Position numbers and translations under genes: made by a program. Below are positions 23,037 through 31,774 of a stretch of DNA of 64,000 bases, in pieces. The DNA comes from Phytophthora sp. 'mugwort' (Eukaryota > Oomycota > Peronosporomycetes > Peronosporales > Peronosporaceae): contig JAUCEF010000010.1 in the NCBI GenBank assembly GCA_033558025.1, forward strand, positions 2,195,001-2,259,000, given 5' to 3'. Under the pieces are notes generated by a model. That model was not told the DNA's origin. It did no database searches and saw nothing but the letters and a program-made list of their open reading frames with translations. Each line of letters starts with the position of its first letter. The first letter of the stretch is position 1.

Positions 23037-23441
23037 ATGGAGGACTCATGCAGGCCCTGAAAGTAGTTGTACGTTATTCGCTTCGGAGCAAAAGACAAGT
23101 GGTATCAGCCCTTATTGTTTTTTTTTATCCAGCTAGATTATTGTACTCCGCATAAGTCACGACGCCAAATTTTCAACCGCGAAAAAATAGGTCAAAGGTT
23201 AACAAAACCCATAGCGATAGTTAGATATAGGCCGAAAATGAGGTCGGTTTTACTGATTCGCAGCGATTTTCACACTAGAGACTACCAAACAATGACATTC
23301 CGTTGGCCTCCGCACTCTTGTGACTAGGGTGGCTTTCTTTGCATAATTGAAGGGCATGTATTGGCCAATCGGACGTACCATATGGGGAATATGAGAAAAG
23401 GCGCCAACGACGTGATGAAAGGGCAATCTAAGACTCTAACA
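23037..23441. other. Intergenic, no gene seen
   Basis: Short frames only. It lies between the piggyBac terminus and the stop codon of the spliced ORF. Confidence 0.5.
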
Positions 23442-23993
23442 TCACGCCCCACTCACACTGGGTGTCGGGGCTGGTTGGTTTTCGTCGTTCTCACTGTCAG
23501 CCTGAACTGCATCAGCGCACACCACAATACATGATTAGCCACAGCCAAATGTGTAACATACAGAATAGCGAATGTATACCTTCCGCCTCCGCCATTAACG
23601 TTTTCGTAGCTTTCTTCTTCTTCCTCCCTGTAGCCTTGCGTGGAGGTCGCTTCTTCGAGGATGAAATGACAACAGGAAGCAGCTGGGGGGCGCACACTGC
23701 GGTCTGATTCACTGGATCAGCTGTACATGCTAACAGCAACATACACGCTTAGTCCAATACCAAAGTGTACATACGGACCACAGTGACTATACCTCCGGTC
23801 GCTGCGGCGTCCTGCGCAGATTCTGCTGAGCTGCTGTGGCCTCCCACTGGCCGTGCCGCCAAACGTGCCGATGCCTCCTTCTCGTGTTTCTTCTTCTCCA
23901 GTTGCTCTGGTCTCAAAAACGATTAGATGAAGCTACGGGCCAAGCAGAAAACGTCGCGAGTTCTTACCGATGTCGATCTTGTCCAGGTGACAT
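23442..23993 (-). CDS. Small four-exon ORF, 116 codons, function unknown
   Basis: Four minus-strand exons (23,968-23,993; 23,793-23,911; 23,580-23,720; 23,442-23,506) join through three GT-AG introns of 56, 72 and 73 nt. They give one uninterrupted frame from an ATG to a TGA, 351 nt in total. The predicted protein is charged and probably nuclear. It has a Lys/Glu-rich start (EQLEKKKHEKEASARL), a Ser/Ala linker, a strongly basic run (KKRPPRKATGRKKKKATK) that could act as a nuclear-localisation signal, and an acidic tail (DSENDENQPAPTPSV). No domain is recognised. Consistent intron phases and clean splice sites argue that it was a real gene tail. However, the first exon is only 26 nt and starts just inside the NLP fragment, so the true 5' end may be missing. 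Confidence 0.5.
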
Positions 23994-24162
23994 AGCTATT
24001 CTCGAGGAGGGTCAGTTGTGGATTATACTTGATGGCAGGTTTTTCGGAGATGGTAGCTGGCTTGGGCTGAGGAAAGGGTTCAAGTTTGTCCTGATCGACG
24101 GTCGCACACGCAGAAGCAAGCAGTGCTATGAAGATCACAGTACCAAGAGCTCGTAGGTTCAT
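23994..24162 (-). pseudogene. 5' fragment of an NLP (NPP1-type) secreted-protein gene
   Basis: An ATG at 24,162 opens a frame with a clear signal peptide (hydrophobic core GTVIFIALLASACA, residues about 7-20) and about 30 further residues matching the beginning of the necrosis-inducing NPP1/NLP domain of oomycetes. Homology stops after about residue 53. The conserved central heptapeptide, the cation-binding residues and the cysteines of the family all lie beyond the break, so no product could act as an NLP. Beyond the break the sequence runs into the spliced ORF. A piggyBac terminus lies 27 bp upstream of the ATG and has removed or displaced the native promoter. Confidence 0.6.
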
Positions 24163-24188
24163 CTTCGTTCGGTAAGTACGTGAAAGAT

Positions 24189-24215
24189 TAACCCCCTGGT
24201 TCCCGACGTCGTAAG
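24189..24215 (+). repeat. piggyBac terminus with TTAA (relic 3, left end)
   Basis: Reads TTAA then ccccctggttcccgacg, the same class of terminus as that at 23,019-23,036 but facing right. Downstream, gtcgtaagtt and gtcgtgtaagtt (24,205 and 24,238) may be subterminal repeats. Confidence 0.65.
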
Positions 24216-24433
24216 TTGTGACATAGCGTTTTTGTTATGTCGTGTAAGTTATTAATAATACGACATTGAGAGTGGAACAATAGAGAGTGGCTCGAGTAGC
24301 ACGTTCCCATACTTTCAAGTGAATTGCGGCATCCCCAAAAATATTAGACCATGGAGGTATTTGAAGAACACCAACGGAGAGAACATAGGCTGGACAATAA
24401 AAAATGTTGGGTTAGGGTCCAAGGCCAGTTGGA

Positions 24434-25090
24434 GTGCCAGAGGCCACTCATTCGAGAATTTGCTGGATGGCGCGCATCCGGACCAGCGCACGCGCGAAGA
24501 CCGCCGCCGTCGCCCGCGATATCGACTTTCCACACTTCTGGCGGCAACTGTGGGCGGCGGGGTGGATGTACAAGCGGCCGAGCTGTCTCGCGACAGAGGG
24601 GAGGTACGTTAGCCCCGATGGTGCCGGCGTATACGTTGGCGAGAGCGTGCTAGTGGTACACGCGTTGGGGTCGGGACTGTTGGACGAGATCAACGATGCT
24701 GTGGACCAGGCTACAAGCACAGCGGCACCGGCCACGAGCGGAGCGAGCCCGACCACGATGGCGGAGCGAGCCCGACCACGACGGCGGCGCGGACGGCCCC
24801 AAGCGCGAGTGCCGCAGTAAGTGCGTCGCAGATCGACACAAGTATCGCCCTCACTCAAGGAATCCCTAACGCATTGTTTGACTCGCCGAGCAAGTCGAAG
24901 GACGAGCTCTTACAAGCTGCGGTACCGCGCGCGTTCGGCTTGTCGCCGAGCGACGTAGTGCAGATTGCGGTCTTGCTGGGAACGGTCAGGAGACTGAACT
25001 CACCCACTGCCCATTGCGCGATGCTGCTGTAGCTCAAGCCCGGGGAGCGCAACGCCTTGATGATGATGCCCATCTTTTCGGCTCAGGTGA
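24434..25090 (+). pseudogene. piggyBac-type element relic 3, N-terminal region only
   Basis: The plus-strand frame 24,434-24,820 reads DIDFPHFWRQLWAAGWMYKR, then a Tyr-Val-Ser-Pro block and GESVLVVHALGSGLLDEIND. A Trp-x-x-Leu-x-x-x-Gly-Trp module like this precedes the acidic region in oomycete piggyBac proteins as I remember them. A second frame continues to about 25,080 (SIALTQGIPNALFDSPS, AFGLSPSDVV). No catalytic domain follows. It starts about 240 bp inside the piggyBac terminus at 24,189, so it is likely a truncated element. Assignment rests partly on memory of related proteins. Confidence 0.5.
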
Positions 25091-25575
25091 GGCGGAGGCG
25101 TTTTCTTTTTGTACAGGGCATGGTGGTCGTGGGGGAAGTGTGCGTGCGCGTACAAATTGGAATGTGTCGGCGCTCTAGACTGCTAACACTGCGTCAAAGA
25201 TCGCCAAGCAAAAGGGCTCGAAATTCAAAATATAGGATTGGCCAAACTCGATGTCTGGTGGATTTTTCTCAGTACCTTTGCCCATCTTCCTCACGTCGTG
25301 TCGTGACTTCATACTTATAAGTTGTAAGAGGCTATAAAGTGTAGACTCGTTCGCTAACGACGCACCTTGCTGTATTAATAAAACTCGTAATTTACTGAAC
25401 AAACCGACGCCAGCGACGGTCATCTGTTCAGCGATAAAGATCTGACAGGTGTAGCCATCCCACAACGAACAGTGTGGGACGAATTGATGCAGATGGAAGT
25501 GAGCTCGGTAAGGGGCAGGAGTAGGGAGGGACCCAAGAGCAGACTATCCGGCGATTTTGCCCTTAAGCCTAAAAG
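25091..25575. other. Intergenic, no gene seen
   Basis: Short frames without domains. The right end of piggyBac relic 3 should lie here or have been lost; no TTAA-flanked CCC/GGG terminus was found. Confidence 0.4.
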
Positions 25576-26435
25576 TATCTAACCGCAAGAAAAACCTTAC
25601 AAGACATTGTGCTGGCTCTACCAGACTGATGAAAGGCTCGACGCGTTATATGGTACGAGGGGCAGGACAGCGCTGCTGTATTCTGTGGCTGGGGCTGACT
25701 TACAGAAGAACAGTAGGCTACACGTGCAGTGGGTGCCGGGGGCTATCCGAGCTGGCCCTCAACACTTGAAGGGCGACGGCAACTCAGACTACCACGAACA
25801 CTTAACCGGCGATCTCTTCTAGACGTGTCTCGAAGAGCTTTACCAGGTGCTACAGTGCCACTACGGGCCGTGCCACATCCACTTGGATGGCGCGCGCACC
25901 ACACGGCCATCGAAGACCCCGCGCCGTCCAGGTCAAAGTTGAAGCCCGCCATGCTCTAGTATCTGCATGGCCACGGCATGACGGTGGCTATCACAAATAC
26001 ACCAAGAAGCAGCTGGAGCTACTTGTTGTGCATGTAATCGTTTGACTATACATCTGCTATGATACCTGGAATGTTATTTAGCAATTACATGCTCTGATAG
26101 GTGGAGCCCCCTACCACTTACCCACTAGTGGGCCACGAGGTTCTGTACATGCCCCCCTGTTATCCTGAGCTACAACCAATCGAGATGATATGGGTGCCCA
26201 CAAGAATAGAATCGCCATTGATCCACCATGTCTGCCGCCGACTTGGGGAAGTAGATCTTGGCCGGCCTGGACGCCATCACATTGCGTGAGTGGTTGGGCG
26301 CGTACAAGAAGGCGCAGCAGCAAGGGCAAGCTTACAGGGAACTCAAACCGCCACCACAGTCGACACTAGAGCTGCAGCACCTGGCCGCCTCCGAAGACGT
26401 CGCAGACACGGACACTACGGATGATAACGTGTGCA
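25576..26435 (+). pseudogene. IS630/Tc1-like DDE transposase relic
   Basis: Plus-strand frames in several registers. 25,607-25,822 has LYQTDERLDALYG and DYHEHLTGDLF. 25,850-25,930 has ELYQVLQCHYGPCHIHLDGA (second catalytic Asp). 26,130-26,200 has VLYMPPCYPELQPIEMIW (the third acidic residue, Glu, is present). 26,258-26,430 has AGLDAITLREWLGAYKKAQQ and an acidic end. This is the DDE_3 arrangement of IS630-Tc1-mariner elements. The N-terminal HTH is absent and there are stops and frameshifts. Termini were not recognised. Confidence 0.75.
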
Positions 26436-26927
26436 CGATAAAGAGTACGACATTCGTTCTATATACAAGTTTTAGAGGTTATTTTATTCGTTATTCATTA
26501 TAAGAGATTGAATACATTACAAAGGGAGAGCCGTTACGATCCACATGTTCGTGCATAATCAACAGGTTTGTTTCAGATCCGCTAGTTCCAGGTACACATA
26601 TTTTTTGCAAAACTTAGCACATAATGAACGGTTTAGTCCATTCAAAGAGAAGAAACGTAGCTCCGAACATTCAATCATGAGATATAAAGTCTCAAAGTTC
26701 GTGAATCACTTCATCTCTGCCGGTACTTCATGTATAGTTAAGCAAGGAGTGGGATGGGACAGTACAACTCAGTAAGTTGCTTTCAAGTTAAGTTGCAAAA
26801 AGGTTGCTTGGTATATGTAAATTATCTCTTGCACCGTGTATTCCACCCCAAAACTATGCCAAAAAAAACTTAAAGAAAACATTCATAATTGGGACATTTC
26901 GGCCACATTCGGCGGGGCGCTTATCAG
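26436..26927. other. AT-rich intergenic, no gene seen
   Basis: Short low-complexity frames only. It is the 3' flank of the first WLGC gene; the identical inverted block begins at 26,928. Confidence 0.5.
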
Positions 26928-28799
26928 CTCCCAGTTATTCATACCCTTTAATTTAGATTTTTACTTGCAACCGAGCCACGCTTCGATCTCTGGATCACAT
27001 GGATCACCAATCTTTCGAGCTATTTGACGTCGTCGCATCTCGATAGTGTATGTGTTTGCCGTACACGCAATTCCCATGAAACGTGTGTTGTAGCACATGG
27101 CTTCACCGCCTCCAGGCGCTTGACATTGTTGATACAGTATGCCATTACACAGAGCCATCTTTGCCTCTGAAGGAGGACCTTCCGGATAATCAGCTTGGAA
27201 GATGGGACCACAGATAGTTGAAGCGAACCTGTCCGCGGCGGCGCGTGTCGCCACTGTTGCAACTTCATTCGAGGGCAAACAAGTTGCTGGAGGAGTTCCC
27301 CAGACAGGATGAAACCCACACTTGTAGTCGTTCAGATTACAGTCGCCGATGAAGCCATTGCAGCACCAAGTGCCCCGATCAGACGTGGTGAAGGACTTGA
27401 GGTTCTTGATCGATGCAAAGTCGGGTAAAGTGTCAAGTGCCGGCAACATGACTAGAACTAGTCGTTCAAGATGGTGGACCTTGTCGAATGACGGGAGCTC
27501 TTTGAGGGAAACGAAGACGGCCAACGTGAGTGATTTGAGGTTTGCGAGTCCTTGGAACGACGGCAGCTGAGGCATGGAAATATAACCCCCAAAGTGGATG
27601 AAAGTAAGCGATGACATGGCATCAAATACGTCGTCGGGTAGATAGTTCATCGCTGCGAACGGGCTTGTTTCGATGTGCCTATAATTGACAAATCAAAATC
27701 AAAATCTCCGAGAAATAAACACAGAAAAACAAGGAACTTACAGAAATTCGAGTTTAGTGAACGTTTTGAACCAAGACGGCAAGACTTCCGTCTTCGTGTA
27801 TACTAAACCTCTGGGCAACACAGCAGACACAAGTGAGTTATGTTGTCCTCACTGAAGACTGAACCCTCAGATGGATAGATCCGTACATGTGCCGCATATT
27901 GGTACATCGTTTCAGTTCATCCGGAAGCACCGCCAAGTACCGATTCATCAACTGAAGCGTTTGAAGATCTCCCGTTGCGGCCAGCTGAGCCACTTTCTCT
28001 GTCACATTGTGTGGATTCTCCCATTCTGCGTACGTCTTAGGAGCGATGTCTTGATCAATTAGCAGTAAACACGGACATTGTCGTAGCGAGCCCTTTTCGA
28101 GCCGAGTCCAGCGATGCGCGTTCTCTACACACTCTGGATGGGGTTGACAGGCCACGCGGGAAGTTCGTACGCTCTCCTCGACGAACACGACGAGAAGGAG
28201 AGTGAAAAGTACCAGGACTCCAGCTGTTATACGCTGTCTCTTGGGGTACACGCCCGTATGTAGTCTTTTCGGGCTTTGACTGACATTCACGAGGTGTCGT
28301 AGTCTCAAACAAAGTGTGATATTGACGCCAATCCGCGTCAATAAATCCAGTGCAGACATGATACGGAGAGACTTTAGACTTTCCATGATAATGGCGATCT
28401 CCACGGGGTCGGCAATCACTTTCGCGTCTTGTTCAAACCAACTCATGGGAAATACCTCGAGATTGATAGCGAATTTGGCGTGGTCAAAAGTGAAGGCAGA
28501 GAAACAGTAGATAAGCACGGTCATGGGGTAGCAAATAACGACCAGGAAGTCGAAACTACAAAAAATACAAAAGTTTTGACTTGTAAGAAACAAAATACAC
28601 GAATCCGAAGGCAATAATTGACGCTTACAGGATGTCGAGAAGGATTTCGGCGAGTGGCGCTCGCTCGTAAGGAATAAACATGACGAATGCGCAGGAGAGC
28701 GCATTGGCTGCAACGATCCCTGTGAACAGTCCAAGTAGCTCGATAGGACATCCAGACTCTAACATTTGATAGAGAAGTAGCGTTTCCAGCACCAAGTCG
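26928..28799 (-). repeat. 1,872-bp inverted repeat, left arm
   Basis: From the 21st base of exon 3 of WLGC copy 1 to 33 bp past its stop codon, the sequence reads identically to the reverse complement of 38,294-40,165. I compared long stretches by eye, including introns 3 and 5, and both translations agree throughout. Outside these points similarity drops at once. Confidence 0.85.
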
Positions 28800-29545
28800 A
28801 CAAATTTCATGCCAAGTTTCTGTAAAAAAATAACAATAAATATTAGATACAAATCAAAGGGAAGAAAGAGACACTAACGGGATTTTCGTACAATGGTTTT
28901 CCTCACTGGGCTGCCTTCGTGGGCGAGTGAAGTCGCCACTGGGCTGCCTTCATGGGCGAGTGAAGTCGCCACATTTATAGTCGAAGACGATCGGCTCCCA
29001 GTTCGGTGAGACGTCGTATCTAAGGTGCTCTCACCGTTTGCGAGGACGTCCTCTTTGGTAAGAGACCCTATGACCACCGCCCTGTTCTGTCGATATGTAG
29101 CCATTTTGACGACAACGCCGACGTAACTCATTGCAACCATCGACAGACCGATCGTCGCTGTGACGACCATCGCATCGGGTGCGTTGATCAGAAGCCAGAA
29201 CGATCCGTAGTCAAATGTCTTTGTCTTCATCACACGATTTACGGTCTCATTGGGAGCGGTGTTCAGACAGATCAACCAAATCGTCCAGCCAAGGGAGATA
29301 CACGACACAAGCGCGATCGCACCTAATAGATACCAACGCAAATGGTCAGTTATGACTTAGGGAAAACACTTGACGCCTTTGAGTACGTACGTACATTTCG
29401 TTTTGATGAAGCTGTCGCTGTGTTCTCTCGTGGTCTCTGTCGGGTACACTTTGGTGACGTAGCTCCAGCGACTTCCCACTAAACGTCGGCATAACACACC
29501 TCCATGTCTTAGTGCGAAAGCGTCAGGATCACTGTAGTTCTCCAT
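26961..29545 (-). CDS. WLGC-family multi-pass membrane LRR protein, copy 1 (intact, 742 aa)
   Basis: Six exons: 29,395-29,545; 28,892-29,322; 28,629-28,819; 27,887-28,555; 27,742-27,810; 26,961-27,678. All introns are GT-AG, 63-76 nt, and the exons sum to 2,229 nt without a stop. Predicted membrane spans are near residues 53-71, 95-125, 215-240, 259-279 and 367-384. A large, probably extracellular, C-terminal region follows: CPCLLLIDQDIAPKTYAEWE, leucine-rich repeats (LPSFQGLANLKSLTLAVF and neighbours), then a Cys-rich end (WCCNGFIGDCN) closing with EAWLGCK. I recall this ending as an oomycete 'WLGC' family; its function is not known to me. Exons 1-2 differ clearly from copy 4 while exons 3-6 look identical. 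A 33-bp tandem duplication in exon 2 repeats SLAHEGSPVAT. The start is the only ATG before the conserved N-terminus. Confidence 0.85.
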
Positions 29546-30459
29546 GGAGAAAATGCTGCAGTTGTGGCGGACGAAGCCTCAACCACGTTGACTCTGGTTC
29601 TATTTTTACAACTGATGCAGCTAGTTAGGCTAGTAACTACACAACATACGTTATTATTATAATTGGGCGAAACCCCATTACTGTGAGCTCGGTTGAGGTT
29701 TTTCGGCGTCTCGCACTTTTACTTGCTAAGATCGAACAACTCCCGAGCTTTACCTTGATTGTGTTTCCCAAAGTTGAACAGGGGATAGGATGAGTCGCTA
29801 AAAAGAGGACCTGGGACCTGCGATCGGCCGTGGTGGGTATGACTTTATAGGGTTAGCATGAGAGTAGCTTTGTACACAGATTTTTGAGAGCGGGTTAAAA
29901 CAAAATCGGAGGCGAGTGGCTCCGATGTCGCGTAGCCGTAGCAAACTCGCGCGGGGCGCCCGCGAAGCAGGGTCGCGCGGTATTTGCGAAGGCGAGCCCA
30001 GCGCCGAGCATTCCAGCGAGCCGAGCGCTGTAGCGGGCCGAACTTAGAATCTTTTCCTAGCATGACCGCAACGTAGCCAAGCAAACCCCGACGATGCCAT
30101 CCATTTTACAAAATGATACTTATTACGTACTTGGTTTCATTATGATGTCCTTTTATTGACTGTGTACGGAGTCTCTGAAGGCTGTATGCTGAAGGATTCA
30201 CCACTATTCGTGGGGCTAGGCTAGCGTACTCATGCAAGCAGCGCTTTAATAAGGGGCGAGTTCTTGATGCGATCTGCACATTATGGACAGCCCCTTTCCA
30301 ACAAGGTTTGGTGGACATCTGGTATATAAAAAATCAGATTACCGTAGCATTTTGACAGTTCCAATACAAACGGATGCCAGAAATGCCAATAATCAAAAAT
30401 ACATTTTTGAAATTTCAACTTGGACTACTCGGCTCGAACTAATTAAAGCTGAAAAAGGT
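29546..30459. other. Intergenic between WLGC copies 1 and 2
   Basis: No gene seen. It holds the GC-rich dispersed repeat at 29,941-30,062. The stretch upstream of the copy 1 ATG (29,546-29,600) is shared with the upstream of copy 4. Confidence 0.5.
29941..30062 (+). repeat. GC-rich dispersed repeat, copy 1
   Basis: Contains gcgaagcagg, cgcggtatttgcg and tgtagcgggcc, then aacttagaat, in the same order as 41,790-41,911 with about 85% identity by eye. It could be an LTR or promoter fragment of a retroelement. Confidence 0.75.
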
Positions 30460-31563
30460 ACGAACCTTCGGGCGCTGACACTTGCACCTTGTTCAAACCA
30501 CCCAGTAGGCAAAACAGCGAGATTAATGGCGAGTTTTGCTCGGACAAATGTAAACATCGAGAGGCTGTACTAAACGACGAGCATGGGCATCCAATGATGA
30601 TAACAAAGTCGAAACTGCGACCACAAAACCTGCAAAGGCTCGGGTTAGAACTCGCTCGTTCACTACTAAAATTTAAGAAACCTACAGAATACCAAGGAGG
30701 ATCTCAGCGGATGGTGCGTTCTTGTACGGAACGAACATCATTGCGGCACAAGAGAGAGCGTTGGAGGATACAACCACCGTACAAAATCCGATGAGGAGGG
30801 GGGGGGGGGGGGGGCAGGAAATCTGGACTCCAGTATTTCGTATAGCAAAAGAGTTTCCGACGCCAAGTCTGCCGCAATTTAAACGCAAGTTTCTACACAT
30901 CGAGAAGTTAAACGTGAGAAAACTTCAGCATACAACCGAGTTAAACGCAACGTTGAAACGTACGAGATATTTCCTCGCTGCGTTGTCTAAACAGCAATCG
31001 AGACTTTTTTCCTTTTAATTGGCTTCTCCAATGCGTCATCGAGCATGATCTCGGCTTTTGACGCAAAGTGAACTCTTTTACCCAAACTATTCACGACGTA
31101 GGAATATTTCTAGTAGTAGTACGTCGACAAGTGAATCGAGCGTCGTGTGCCCGACAAAGCTGCCTGGGGGCTTGATTATGAGCCAGAAGGAGCCATAGTC
31201 GAAATTCTCCGTGTCCATTACTTTATTCACCGTCTCATTGGGCGCAACGTTAAGTAGGAGAAGCCACAGCGTCCATGGGAAGCAGATACAAACCGACAGT
31301 CCGATCCCAAATGGTAGGGGGATCCGACTGGCCCCGACAGCGGTTCGTTTGAGGTTGAGTCTTGGTGTATTTACTCGTGTTTTTCTCAGAACTGCAGTTT
31401 GGACACCAGCTTCCGGCTCAGGTCCTGTAGGATAAACCTTTTTCGGGGAGCCAGCCGAGAGGGTCATCGAAAGGGACTTGCGACGTAAAGGGCCTTCGTT
31501 TTGCATCGACGATAACACCTTACAACTCTCTGCAGCCTGAAGCTTGACTCCAGCCTTCTCCAT
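30460..31563 (-). pseudogene. WLGC-family copy 2, truncated pseudogene
   Basis: An ATG at 31,563 opens an N-terminus related to the other copies (EGPLRRKSLSM, SPKKVYPTG). It continues through the first membrane span into the family signature NVAPNETVNKVMDTENFDYG and SFWLI. The frame then decays (31,087). A second piece at 30,682-30,860 matches exon 3 (VSSNALSCAAMMFVPYKNAP, AEILLGIL), and one at 30,480-30,570 matches the start of exon 4 (FVRAKLAINL, GWFEQG). LRR and Cys-rich exons are missing. Seventeen consecutive G at 30,798-30,814 interrupt exon 3. Same orientation as copies 1 and 3, so a local tandem array. Confidence 0.8.
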
Positions 31564-31774
31564 GCTTAGTATATCCTACGTTGTACTTAAGTATTTTTTT
31601 AATTTCAATGAACCGTCAGGAGTTTCACCATTTTTTTCAAGAAAAAAAGTTGGACACGTTCAGCGTCGATGGTTACTACGCTAGGACCAATGTAACTATT
31701 CCGTGGTCGTCTAAGAAGGACTCAAAACGCTGACCTGATCCGAGAAAAAATTCCCGTTAGATTTTCACGAGACT

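Noticed and set aside
23923..24162. RXLR-type effector
   Set aside because: A signal peptide is present but there is no RxLR or EER motif; the following residues match the start of an NPP1 domain instead.
23019..24203. A single TIR-flanked gene-capturing (Pack-type) transposon bounded by the gggaacc...gggg inverted pair
   Set aside because: Both ends have TTAA on the inner side, between the terminus and the interval, so they read as the right end of one piggyBac and the left end of another, not as outer ends of one element.
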